This document shows positions 37,702-46,401 of a stretch of DNA of 64,000 nucleotides, in pieces. Origin of the DNA: Caballeronia temeraria (GTDB taxonomy: Bacteria; Pseudomonadota; Gammaproteobacteria; Burkholderiales; Burkholderiaceae); assembly GCF_001544795.2 (NCBI RefSeq), contig NZ_FCOI02000022.1, forward strand, positions 58,301 to 122,300, read 5' to 3'. The translations under genes and the position numbers were made by a program. Under the pieces are notes generated by a model, which was given only the letters and a program-made list of their open reading frames with translations, did no database searches and was not told where the DNA came from. Position 1 is the stretch's first letter; the number at the start of each line of letters is the position of its first letter.

Positions 37702-39306
37702 ATGGATATCCAATTCAGCTTGCTCGATCAAGCGCTGATTCGCTATCGAACCAGCACTCGACAGGAACGGCACGCGACATTGCCGGAACTGCTCGCCGCC
37801 TTCAACGCTGACGAAGTGAGCGACTTTCCCGCGCTGCGTCCGCATCAACGGCATCCGTGGCATGCGTTTCTCGTGCAACTGGCGGCCATCGCACTTCACG
37901 CGGCGAATCGTGAGACGCCCTTCGAAACCGCTGCCGAATGGCACGCCGCGTTGCTTGCGCTGACGCCCGACGATAGCGACGGCGCGGCGTTCGCGCTCGT
38001 CGCACCGGACGATCGGCCTGCCTTCATGCAGGCGCCGTGTGAACGCGGAGCGTCGCGGACGTGGAAGAAGCGGATCGCGACGCCCGATGCGCTGGACATG
38101 CTGGTGACATCGCGGAATCACGATTTGAAGGCGCAACGCATGGTTCACGCGGAGGCCGAGGACTGGATCTATGCGCTCGTCAGTTTGCAGACGCAAGAGG
38201 GTTTTCTTGGCGCGGGCAACTATGGCATATCGCGCATGAACGGCGGCTTTGCCAGTCGACCGGGCGTTGGTGTGGTGCCGAATGGCAGATGGGGAAAGCG
38301 CTGGGCGCGCGATGTACAGCTTCTGCGTCGCAATCGCGACCAGATCGCCAAGACTTTCGGATTGAAGAAAAAAAGCGGCGTCGCGCTGGTGTGGCTTCAG
38401 CCTTGGGATGGCGCCAGCAGCCTTTCATTCTCCGAACTCGATCCTTTTTATATCGAAGTGTGCCGTCGCGTGCGCATTCAGGCGCAAGGCGAAACGCTAA
38501 GCGCGATCGCCACGGGCAGCAAGGTTGTACGTATCGCCGCGAAGGAGCGCTGCGGCGTGACGGGCGACGCCTGGACACCGATCAACGTTGCGGAAGGCAA
38601 AGCGCTTTCGATCACGGCGAAAGGCTTCGACTACAAGCTCGCGAGCACGCTCGCATTCTCAAGTGAATACGAGCCGACGATCGCGCGCACGCTGCTGGAT
38701 GACGACGGCAAGGAAGGCGTGTTCATCCTTGCTCAAGGCATCACGCGTGGTCAGGGAAAGACCGAGGGCTATCACGAAAGACGCATTCCCATTACAGCAA
38801 AGATGCGCCGCCTGATGTTGAAGCAAAAAGGCGATGAAATCGCCGAAGCAGCAAAAGAGCGTATCGGAGAAATCGCCGATGTCCGCAAGACGCTATGGAG
38901 CGCGTTGTGCGCGCTGTTGGGCAACGGCGATCAAAACGTAAGTGACGACACCAAGAACAAGGCCAATCATTTTGCGAGAGCCTTCGAGCAAGGAGAAGAC
39001 CGGCGCTTCTTCGACGATCTCGCCAGAGAGATCGACGCTGACGATCGCAAAAGTGAAGAACACGACCAATGGCTCCTCGCGCTCGCCGATCGTGCCTCCG
39101 GGGTGCTGGAGCAGGCGTTCGTCGCGGGACCGCGCAGCGCCGAGCGTGTGTATCGCGCGCGCGGTGCGGCGCTTTCGCGTTTCCACGTCGGTTTGCGTTC
39201 CGAGAAAGCGCCACCGCGAATGGCTCGCGTGCTGAAGCAGCGCAATGAAGCCCGCAAAGCCGCGCAATCCGAATCGTTCGAAGAGGTTTCAGATGGCTCA
39301 AATTGA
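37702..39306 (+). CDS. cas8e: Cascade large subunit Cas8e (Cse1/CasA)
   Basis: A 534-residue CasA-type protein. The start PELLAAF...FPALRPHQRHPWHAFLVQLAAIALH and LVTSRNHDLKAQRM, QEGFLGAGNYGISRMNGGFASRPG and WLQPWDGASSLSFSELDPFYIEVCRRV are typical. It recognises the PAM and opens the target DNA. It is slightly longer than the E. coli protein (502 residues). The gene starts 9 bp after cas3 and overlaps cas11 by 14 bp. Confidence 0.94.
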   Translation: MDIQFSLLDQALIRYRTSTRQERHATLPELLAAFNADEVSDFPALRPHQRHPWHAFLVQLAAIALHAANRETPFETAAEWHAALLALTPDDSDGAAFALVAPDDRPAFMQAPCERGASRTWKKRIATPDALDMLVTSRNHDLKAQRMVHAEAEDWIYALVSLQTQEGFLGAGNYGISRMNGGFASRPGVGVVPNGRWGKRWARDVQLLRRNRDQIAKTFGLKKKSGVALVWLQPWDGASSLSFSELDPFYIEVCRRVRIQAQGETLSAIATGSKVVRIAAKERCGVTGDAWTPINVAEGKALSITAKGFDYKLASTLAFSSEYEPTIARTLLDDDGKEGVFILAQGITRGQGKTEGYHERRIPITAKMRRLMLKQKGDEIAEAAKERIGEIADVRKTLWSALCALLGNGDQNVSDDTKNKANHFARAFEQGEDRRFFDDLAREIDADDRKSEEHDQWLLALADRASGVLEQAFVAGPRSAERVYRARGAALSRFHVGLRSEKAPPRMARVLKQRNEARKAAQSESFEEVSDGSN

Positions 39307-39886
39307 AGGCGTCGCACGGGACTCATGGCGCGTCTCCGCTTATCAGGCGCAAGCGCTTGCCCGCTTCATCGAAGCCGGCAAAGTCGGCGAAGGTGCACTG
39401 AAGGCGGATTATGTCGCGCTCAAACGTCTCAACCCGGACGCGGATGCGCTGACCGTCCAGCAGATCGCGGCGTTCACGCGGGCCTTGCATCGCGCGAAGG
39501 TGGACTGCGAGCAATTGAGCATCGAGCGCTGGAAGCGATGGGCCGTGATCGTGAACGGCATCGCGCTAACTGGCCATCACGTGCAGAAGGACGACGCGGA
39601 CAAGGTGAGCGCGCGATTCGGCTTCCAGTTGCGGCGCGCGGGCGTCTCCGATGCGCGCGTCACGCGGCTTCTCAACGCACGTGGTGACGCGTTCTTTCCG
39701 CTTTTGCAGCGTGTTCTTCGGCTGATGGAAAGCAGAAAGGTCGAGCCGAACTGGGCCGAACTGGGCACGTTCGTGCTCAATGAAAGCGCGGAACATCCCA
39801 GGGCGAGGCGCTGGGCGGATCGGTCGCGCATCCGGTTCGTGCAGGACTTTACGAGCGCCAGACCCGAGAGCGCAAAAAAGCCTTGA
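39293..39886 (+). CDS. casB: Cascade small subunit Cas11 (Cse2/CasB)
   Basis: 197 residues with the helical Cse2 pattern: RFIEAGKVGEGALKADYVALKRLNPDADAL, ERWKRWAVIVNGIALTGHH and FGFQLRRAGVSDARVTRLLNARGDAFFPLLQRVLRLM. It forms the inner belly dimer of Cascade and contacts target DNA. The start at 39293 lies inside cas8e's 3' end with GAGG upstream; the longer frame from 39245 is a shadow. Confidence 0.92.
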   Translation: MAQIEGVARDSWRVSAYQAQALARFIEAGKVGEGALKADYVALKRLNPDADALTVQQIAAFTRALHRAKVDCEQLSIERWKRWAVIVNGIALTGHHVQKDDADKVSARFGFQLRRAGVSDARVTRLLNARGDAFFPLLQRVLRLMESRKVEPNWAELGTFVLNESAEHPRARRWADRSRIRFVQDFTSARPESAKKP

Positions 39887-39938
39887 CCATCGCCATTCAT
39901 AAACACGCGTACTCAGACAGAAACGGAAGGAACCGAAC

Positions 39939-41120
39939 ATGCCGCACCCGCGCTTCGTCCAGATTCACACGCTGCAAAGCTACTCCGCCGCGCTTCTCAA
40001 TCGCGACGATTCAGGCCTCGCCAAACGCCTCCCGATGGGCGATGCCATCCGCACGCGCATCTCGTCGCAATGTCTCAAGCGACACTGGCGCACGGCGGAC
40101 GATCATCATTCGCTTGCGAGTCTCGGTGTGCCGATGGCAATCCGCTCGCGCATCACGCTCACGATGATCCGCGACGCGCTGATCAAGCAGAACGTGCCCG
40201 AGAACCTTGCGCAAACCGCAGCCGAAGCCTTGCGCGACGCCGGCCTGCTCGACAAGGGGGGAAAGAACCTCAAGGGAAAGGATGCGCTGGAAACCGGGCA
40301 GGCCGTATTGCTCGGCAAAGCGGAAATCGACTACCTCGTGCAACGCTGCGCGACGCTCGCGGAAGAATGCAAGGACGAAAAGGCCTTGACGTCCGCGGTC
40401 GCCAAGTCTCTCAAGGACGAGAAGTCGAACATCGAAGCGCTCAAGCACGGCAGCGGACTCGAGGCGGCGCTCTTCGGCCGCATGGTCACATCCGATGTGC
40501 TCGCATCGCGCGATGCCGCCGTGTACGTCGCGCACGCGTTCACGGTTCATGAAGCGCAGGTGGAGAACGACTACTTCACCGTCGTCGACGATCTCTTGCG
40601 CGAGACCGGCGAGCGCGGTTCCGCGGGTATCTTCGACACGGAACTCGCGTCCGGCCTCTACTACGGCTATGTGGTCGTGGACGTGCCGCAACTCGTGGCG
40701 AATCTCGAAGGCATCGCCATCGGCGAGTGCTTCGACGCGCACCCGGAGCGGCGCGATCTGGCGGGACAGGTCGTCAACAATCTGCTGCATCTGATCGCCA
40801 CCGTCAGTCCGGGCGCGAAACGGGGATCGACCGCGCCGTTCGCCCACGCGAGCCTGATGCTCGTCGAAACCGGCGACTGGCAGCCGCGCAGTCTCGCGGG
40901 CGCGTTCGAAACGGCGCTGAAACTGAAGGGCGCGACGATCCGCGAGCAGGCGATCAAACAACTCGCGCGGGAAATCGAAAAGCACGATGCCGCGTACGGC
41001 GCGCCGCTCGATCGACGCTATCTCGCGCTCGACGACGAAACGCCGATGCCCAACGCACAGCGCCTGTCGCTCGATCTACTCGGCAAGTGGGTTCAGAATC
41101 GCATCGTCGAGGGCGCGTGA
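39939..41120 (+). CDS. cas7e: Cascade backbone protein Cas7e (Cse4/CasC)
   Basis: 393 residues with the Cas7e N-terminus FVQIHTLQSYSAALLNRDDSGLAKRLPMGDAIRTRISSQCLKRHWR and the later FGRMVTSD...VYVAHAFTVHEAQVENDYFTVVDDL and GSAGIFDTELASGLYYGY blocks. Six copies form the crRNA-binding backbone. An AAGGAA site precedes the ATG. It ends 1 bp before the cas5e start. No frame problem is seen. Confidence 0.95.
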   Translation: MPHPRFVQIHTLQSYSAALLNRDDSGLAKRLPMGDAIRTRISSQCLKRHWRTADDHHSLASLGVPMAIRSRITLTMIRDALIKQNVPENLAQTAAEALRDAGLLDKGGKNLKGKDALETGQAVLLGKAEIDYLVQRCATLAEECKDEKALTSAVAKSLKDEKSNIEALKHGSGLEAALFGRMVTSDVLASRDAAVYVAHAFTVHEAQVENDYFTVVDDLLRETGERGSAGIFDTELASGLYYGYVVVDVPQLVANLEGIAIGECFDAHPERRDLAGQVVNNLLHLIATVSPGAKRGSTAPFAHASLMLVETGDWQPRSLAGAFETALKLKGATIREQAIKQLAREIEKHDAAYGAPLDRRYLALDDETPMPNAQRLSLDLLGKWVQNRIVEGA

Positions 41121-41121
41121 G

Positions 41122-41861
41122 ATGCGGCGACATCTGCTGATGCGCCTGCGCGCACCGCTCGTGTCGTTCGGCGGCGAAACGATCGATAGCTACGGCGTGA
41201 TCCGCGACTTCCCGGCCTTGTCGATGGTGACGGGCCTCATCGCCAATGCGCTCGGTTACGATCGCGGCGACTTCGCTTCGCACGATCGCTTGCAGGCGCG
41301 CCTCGTGATGGGCACGCGGCTCGATGCCAGCGGCACGCGGCTCGTCGACTTTCAGACGGCGCAACTCGCCAGGCGCGACGAAGCATGGACGACGCATGGC
41401 GAGCCGGAAACGCGTCAGGGCGGCGAGGATTCGTACAAGAGCCCGCACTTGCGCCATCGGGAATATCACGCGGACCTCGATGCGCTCGTCGCCATCCGGC
41501 TCGATCCCGCCGACGAGGAGCCGACGCTCGACGACATCGCGCGCGCGCTCGATCGGCCGAAGCGGCCGCTTTTTATCGGCCGAAAGCCTTGTCTGCCGAC
41601 GACGCGCGTGTTCGTCGACATGATCGAAGCCCACGACGTGCTCGATGCCCTCGAACGCGCGCCAGCGTCCGAAGCGTCCGAACTCCGCTTTCAGTTGCCT
41701 GAAGGCAAGGCGCGCTGCGTCACGCGCAATCGCTCGACGTCTGCGACGAACGCAACTGGAAGACCGGCGTGCACGGCGGATGGCGTCGGGTGTTCGAAGG
41801 CAGCGCAATCCGTGCGATGTCCGCACCGAAACAATCGAATTTGCCGGAACGATCTGCATGA
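41122..41861 (+). pseudogene. cas5e: Cascade subunit Cas5e (CasD), apparent -1 frameshift near the 3' end
   Basis: The N-terminal 190 or so residues are a clear Cas5e: LLMRLRAPLVSFGGETIDSYGVIRDFPALSMVTGLIANALGY and RPLFIGRKPCLPTTRVF. After LPEGKAR (about 41700-41730) the frame loses similarity, while another frame continues with SLDVCDERNWKTGVHGGWRRVFEG and stops at 41861, exactly overlapping the cas6e start (ATGA). The span is 740 bp, one base short of 741, so a single missing base restores a 246-residue protein. Cas5e caps the 5' handle of crRNA in Cascade. As read, the product would have a wrong, longer C-terminus running into cas6e. Sequencing error is the main alternative. Confidence 0.85.
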
Positions 41862-42622
41862 CCACGTTCAATCTGATGCACTGCCAGCCCGATCCGCGCA
41901 AGTTCGTGCTGTGGGCTTCGCGGCAAGGCGGGCTGCCGGCGGGCGGCGATCTCGGCTATGCATTGCATGCGGCGCTTCATCGCGTGTTCGGTGCGCGTGT
42001 GCCCAAGCCTTTCTACTATCGCGATGCGCGCGCCGGTCTGCTCGCCTACACGCGCAGTTCGGCCGATGAATTGCGCGAGGCGGCTGCGCTGTGCGCGGCG
42101 CCCGATCTCGCCGATGCGCTCGGCCTCGACGCGGGGCCGCGAAGTCCCGGCCTCGGCGTGCGCGCGTTTCCGCTGCAATGGGACGCGGGCCGCGTGCTCG
42201 GCTTTGAAGTGCGCGTGCGGCCCATGCGTCGTTTCAAAGTGGAGGATCGCAAGCACGGAAGCGAGCGGGATGCGTTTCGTGAACCCGGAGCGCGCAGGGA
42301 CGATGAAAAAGACCTCGCGCGCGAGGACGTCTATGCGCGCTGGCTCGCCGAGCAGTTCGAGACGAGCGGCGCCGCGACACTGATCGATGCGCGCATGACG
42401 CGCTTTCAGCTCACGCCCGTCATGCGGCTGACACAGGCGGCAAGCCCAGGTGGCGGAGGCCGCGAACCGCGCACGATCATCGGTCCGGATGCCATTTTTA
42501 GCGGGCATGTGCGTGTCGAGGACACGGCGGCGTTCGCGCGATTGCTGATGCGCGGCGTGGGGCGTCATCGCGCGTTCGGGTTCGGAATGCTGCTGCTCAG
42601 GCCGGCATCGAGCGCGGCGTGA
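41858..42622 (+). CDS. cas6e: crRNA endoribonuclease Cas6e (Cse3/CasE)
   Basis: 254 residues. The C-terminal Gly-rich loop GVGRHRAFGFGMLLL is diagnostic of Cas6e, and LHRVFG...KPFYYRD near residue 45 fits the N-terminal ferredoxin-like fold. It cuts the repeat hairpin to make crRNAs and stays bound to the 3' handle. The start overlaps the restored cas5e stop by 4 bp. It precedes cas1 by 16 bp. Confidence 0.94.
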   Translation: MTTFNLMHCQPDPRKFVLWASRQGGLPAGGDLGYALHAALHRVFGARVPKPFYYRDARAGLLAYTRSSADELREAAALCAAPDLADALGLDAGPRSPGLGVRAFPLQWDAGRVLGFEVRVRPMRRFKVEDRKHGSERDAFREPGARRDDEKDLAREDVYARWLAEQFETSGAATLIDARMTRFQLTPVMRLTQAASPGGGGREPRTIIGPDAIFSGHVRVEDTAAFARLLMRGVGRHRAFGFGMLLLRPASSAA

Positions 42623-42638
42623 GTCGCGCGAGAAGGCC

Positions 42639-43526
42639 GTGCTGAAGGGCCGGCTCGGGCTCGACACGTCGCGCGTTCCGCATGCGCATCGGCATGGACT
42701 TGTGTGGCTCGAACGCGGCGAGTTGAACGTCATCGACGGATGTCTGCATTTCACGAGCGGACAGCACGTCGATCAGATTCCGCATCAATCGGTATCGATG
42801 ATTCTGCTCGGCCCCGGCAGCAGCGTGACGCACGACGCGCTGCGTCTGCTTGCGCGTCACGGGACGCTGCTCGCGGCAGTGGGCGTCGATGGCGTGCGCA
42901 CCTACACTGCGCCGCCGCTGATGCCGGACCGTTCGAGCGTCGCGCGCCGGCAGGCTGAGTTGTGGGGCAATCCGCGAAGGCGCTTGAGCGTCGCGCGGCA
43001 CATGTATGCGTTGCGTTTGGGCGAGGTGCTGCCGCATCGCGATCTCGACACGCTGCGCGGCATTGAGGGCGCGCGCGTCAAGACGATCTATCGGCTGCGG
43101 GCGCAGCAGTTCGGCATCGACTGGGACGGGCGTCGTTATGACCGCGCGAATCCCGAGGCCGCCGATGTGCCCAATCAGGCGATCAACCATGCGGCGACGG
43201 CCGTGCAGGCGGCGGCCGCCATCGCTGTGCAGGCGGTCGCGGCGATACCGCAGCTCGGGTTCATCCACGAGGATTCGGGGCAGGCGTTCGTTCTCGATAT
43301 CGCCGATCTTTTTCGCGATGACATCACGCTTTCGATCGCGTTCGCCGCGGCGAAGGAGGCCGGGCGGAGCGATCAGAGCATCGACCGGCTGGTGCGGCGC
43401 GAGGCGGCGCGCGTGTTTCGCAAGAAGGCGGTCATTCCCGCGATGATCGATCGCGTGAAGCAGGTGCTGCGTCTCGATGAAAAGCTGGAGGACAACGATG
43501 GCGCTGGTCGTGGTGGTGACGTCTGA
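42639..43526 (+). CDS. cas1: CRISPR adaptation integrase Cas1 (type I-E)
   Basis: 295 residues from a GTG start preceded by GAGAAGG. Alignable I-E Cas1 blocks are LNVIDGCLHF, LLGPGSSVTHDALRLLARHGTLLAAVG, RGIEGARVKTIYRLRAQQFGI with the metal Glu, and LGFIHEDSGQAFVLDIADLF with the catalytic His and Asp. With Cas2 it integrates new spacers at the leader end. No in-frame ATG fits better. It overlaps cas2 by 29 bp. Confidence 0.95.
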   Translation: MLKGRLGLDTSRVPHAHRHGLVWLERGELNVIDGCLHFTSGQHVDQIPHQSVSMILLGPGSSVTHDALRLLARHGTLLAAVGVDGVRTYTAPPLMPDRSSVARRQAELWGNPRRRLSVARHMYALRLGEVLPHRDLDTLRGIEGARVKTIYRLRAQQFGIDWDGRRYDRANPEAADVPNQAINHAATAVQAAAAIAVQAVAAIPQLGFIHEDSGQAFVLDIADLFRDDITLSIAFAAAKEAGRSDQSIDRLVRREAARVFRKKAVIPAMIDRVKQVLRLDEKLEDNDGAGRGGDV

Positions 43527-43800
43527 CGTCGCGGACCGGTTTCGGGGATTTCTGGCGTCGGTGATGCTGGAGGTGTCGGCGGGCGTGTATGTGGCGCCGC
43601 GTATGGGCAAGGGCGTGCGCGAGCGAACGTGGTCGGTGCTTGCCGATTGGCATGGACATGAGCCGCGCGGCAGCGTCGTGATGGTGTGGCGCGATCTCGA
43701 TGCGGTGGGTGGCATCGGCATCGCGCATCTTGGTGCGCCGCCGAGAGCGCTCGTCGAGGTGGATGGGATGTATGTCGTGCGGCGGATGTTGGCGGGGTAG
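43498..43800 (+). CDS. cas2: CRISPR adaptation protein Cas2e
   Basis: 100 residues of the short I-E Cas2 type: VVVVTSDVADRFRGFLASVMLEVSAGVYVAPRMGKGVRERTW. It forms the dimeric core of the spacer integration complex. The start at 43498, with CTGGAGGA upstream, lies in the 3' end of cas1. The gene ends 67 bp before array 2. Confidence 0.95.
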   Translation: MALVVVVTSDVADRFRGFLASVMLEVSAGVYVAPRMGKGVRERTWSVLADWHGHEPRGSVVMVWRDLDAVGGIGIAHLGAPPRALVEVDGMYVVRRMLAG

Positions 43801-43867
43801 GGGTGTTTCGTTCTTTGAAGATCTGTTTTTTTGGATGGGATCGGGATGGGGGTTTTTCCTTTGGGAT
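43801..43867 (+). promoter_or_regulatory. Leader of CRISPR array 2
   Basis: 67 bp rich in T and G between cas2 and the first intact repeat, with a T7 run near 43830 and GGGATGGGGGTTTTTCCTTT. Position beside cas2 and next to consensus repeats marks it as the leader end. It shares little with the leader of array 1 beyond a GTTCTTT motif. Confidence 0.6.
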
Positions 43868-44688
43868 GGTTCCTCCGCGTGCGCGGAGATAGACCGCCGC
43901 GGCCGCAGATATGACGATCTCTCAAAAGGGTTCCTCCGCGTGCGCGGAGATAGACCCGCGTCGCCGATGCGGGGCTGCTGATCGATCTCGGTTCCTCCGA
44001 GTGCGCGGAGATAGACCCACGGCGCTCATGATGGCGCAGGCGATCGATCAGGTTCCTCCGCGTGCGCGGAGATAGACCCCATGTCGAAAAAGCCGTGCGC
44101 GCAATCGGCGAGGTTCCTCCGCGTGCGCGGAGATAGACCCCAGTTCTCGAAGTACATGGGCACGGACGAAGGGGTTCCTCCGCGTGCGCGGAGATAGACC
44201 CTCGTCCGACTGTGCTGCTACGGCCCGCTGATAGGTTCCTCCGCGTGCGCGGAGATAGACCTCTGAGCCGCTTCAGGGGCACGCCGTTCGTGCCGGTTCC
44301 TCCGCGTGCGCGGAGATAGACCCTTTCGTCTGGCCCGTGAGCGCACGGTAATAGAGGTTCCTCCGCGTGCGCGGAGATAGACCCCAGTCGCGCACGGTGC
44401 GCTCCGAGCGGCGCAAGGTTCCTCCGCGTGCGCGGAGATAGACCCTCGCGAATGAACGCGGCGGGGTCGATCACTCGGGTTCCTCCGCGTGCGCGGAGAT
44501 AGACCTTGCGCAACGCCGCACGATCGCCCAAGCAAACGGGTTCCTCCGCGTGCGCGGAGATAGACCCGCGGGCATGCCGCCGCCGTACTGGGGCGACATG
44601 CTTCCTCCGCCCCCACGGAGATAGCCCCTCGCCGATTCCCAGCTGCTGCACGATCAGATCGTTCCCTCCGCCCCCGCGGAGCTTCCCC
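43868..44688 (+). CRISPR. Type I-E CRISPR array 2: 14 repeats, 13 spacers
   Basis: The same 28-nt repeat as array 1 with the same strict 61-nt period and 33-nt spacers, here on the plus strand (starts GGTTCCTCCGCG). Eleven of the first 12 repeats are identical; the one at 43990 has a single change (CCGAG for CCGCG). The last two, at 44600 and 44661, carry many substitutions to C, mainly in the stem and the 3' part, and are decayed leader-distal repeats. The array ends 1 bp before the betA stop codon on the opposite strand. Confidence 0.97.
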
Positions 44689-44689
44689 C

Positions 44690-46390
44690 TTAAACCCGCG
44701 CGAAGCCCCTCTGCACCACCCCAACATCCCGCGCCCGTTTCCCCTTCGCCACAAAATAAGGCGTCATCACCCGCTCCAACGCGTCCCGCCCCCGAATCCG
44801 ATCCGCGATCTTCTCGGCCAGCATGATCGTCGGCGCATTGAGATTCCCCGTGGTGATCTGCGGCATGATCGACGCATCCACGACGCGCAATCCTTCCATC
44901 CCGTGCACGCGTCCTTCACCATCGACGACGGCCATATCGTCAAATCCCATCTTGCACGAACACGAAGGATGAAAAGCCGTCTCCGCCTTCGCTTTCACGA
45001 ATGCATCGAGTTCGGCATCGCTTTGCAGATCATCGGATGGATGAAGCTCGCGCCCGCGATACCGTTCCAGTGCAGGCTGCCGCATGATCTCCCGCGTGAT
45101 CCGGATCGCATCGCGGAATTCGCGCCAGTCGAGCGGATCGGCCATGTAATTGAAAAGAATGCCGGGATGCGCATTCGGATCGCGCGACGTGAGCTTCACG
45201 CGCCCGCGGCTCGGCGAGCGCATCGATCCGACATGCGCCTGAAACCCGTGCATCGTGATCGGATTCGATCCGTTGTAATTGATCGCGACCGGCAAAAAGT
45301 GATACTGGATGTTCGGCCACAGATCATCGTCGCGCGTGCGGATGAAGCCGCCCGCTTCGAACTGATTGCTCGCGCCGACACCGGTTCCGTTCAGCATCCA
45401 TTCCAGCCCGATCGCCGGCTGATTCCACCACTGCAACGCCGGATACAAGGACACCGGCTCCTTGCATTCGTACTGCATGTACATCTCGAGATGATCCTGC
45501 AAGTTCTCACCGACGCCCGGCAGATCGTGAACGACAGGAATCTCCAACGCCTTCAGCCAGTCAGACCGCCCCACGCCCGAGCGCTGCAACAACTGAGGCG
45601 ATGCAATCGCGCCGCTGCACACGAGCACCTCGCGCCGCACATGCGCCGTCACGCGCTCCCCGCCATGCAGATAAGCGACGCCGATAGCACGCTTGCCCGA
45701 GAACAACACGCGATCCGTCATCGCATGCGTCACGATGGTCAACCCGGCACGATGCTTCGCGCGATCCAGATACCCGCGCGCCGTGCTCGCGCGACGTCCC
45801 TTCGCGGTCACGGTGCGATCCATCGGACCGAAGCCTTCCTGCTGATAACCGTTGAGATCTTCCGTGCGCGGATAACCCGCCTGCACGCCCGCTTCGACCA
45901 TCGCGGCGAAGAGCGGATTGTTGCCGGGCTTGCTGGTCGTCACGTGCACGGGACCATCGCCGCCGTGATACGCGTTCGGCCCGATATCGCGCGTCTCGGC
46001 CTTGCGGAAATACGGCAGACAGTCGAGATAGCTCCAGTTCTCGAGACCGGGCATCGACGCCCAGTTGTCGTAATCGAGCGCATTGCCGCGGATATAGCAC
46101 ATGCCATTGATCAGCGACGATCCGCCCAGCCCCTTGCCGCGCCCGCACTCCATGCGACGGTTGTTCATATGCGGCTCGGGCTCGGTTTCATACGCCCAGT
46201 TGTATCGGCGGCCTTGCAGCGGATAAGCCAGCGCCGCCGGCATCTGCGTGCGAAAGTCGAAGCGATAATCCGGCCCGCCCGCTTCGAGCAGCAACACCGT
46301 CACATCCTCGTCTTCCGTGAGACGCGACGCGAGCACGTTGCCCGCCGATCCCGCGCCGACGATGATGTAATCGTATTCGTTCGCGCTCAT
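44690..46390 (-). CDS. betA: Choline dehydrogenase-type GMC oxidoreductase
   Basis: 566 residues. The FAD motif YIIVGAGSAGNVLASRL is at residue 8, the GMC signature GKGLGGSSLINGMCYIRGNALDYDNWA follows, and HPSCSCKMG with the active-site His is near residue 470. Length and the linked betB and betI genes support choline dehydrogenase, which oxidises choline to betaine aldehyde at the membrane. AAGGAG precedes the start at 46390; the frame open to 46747 is a shadow of betB. It is the last gene of the betIBA operon and ends against CRISPR array 2. Confidence 0.93.
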   Translation of the reverse strand: MSANEYDYIIVGAGSAGNVLASRLTEDEDVTVLLLEAGGPDYRFDFRTQMPAALAYPLQGRRYNWAYETEPEPHMNNRRMECGRGKGLGGSSLINGMCYIRGNALDYDNWASMPGLENWSYLDCLPYFRKAETRDIGPNAYHGGDGPVHVTTSKPGNNPLFAAMVEAGVQAGYPRTEDLNGYQQEGFGPMDRTVTAKGRRASTARGYLDRAKHRAGLTIVTHAMTDRVLFSGKRAIGVAYLHGGERVTAHVRREVLVCSGAIASPQLLQRSGVGRSDWLKALEIPVVHDLPGVGENLQDHLEMYMQYECKEPVSLYPALQWWNQPAIGLEWMLNGTGVGASNQFEAGGFIRTRDDDLWPNIQYHFLPVAINYNGSNPITMHGFQAHVGSMRSPSRGRVKLTSRDPNAHPGILFNYMADPLDWREFRDAIRITREIMRQPALERYRGRELHPSDDLQSDAELDAFVKAKAETAFHPSCSCKMGFDDMAVVDGEGRVHGMEGLRVVDASIMPQITTGNLNAPTIMLAEKIADRIRGRDALERVMTPYFVAKGKRARDVGVVQRGFARV

Positions 46391-46401
46391 CGACAGACTC
46401 C

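Noticed and set aside
41861..42069. Cas5e as a normal 315-residue protein ending at 42069
   Set aside because: Residues after about 195 in that frame are arginine/cysteine-rich shadow sequence over cas6e, while another frame restores family similarity and a normal stop.
42597..44651. A 684-residue minus-strand ORF covering array 2, cas2 and cas1
   Set aside because: It is antisense to well-supported cas genes and translates the repeats; no independent protein similarity.
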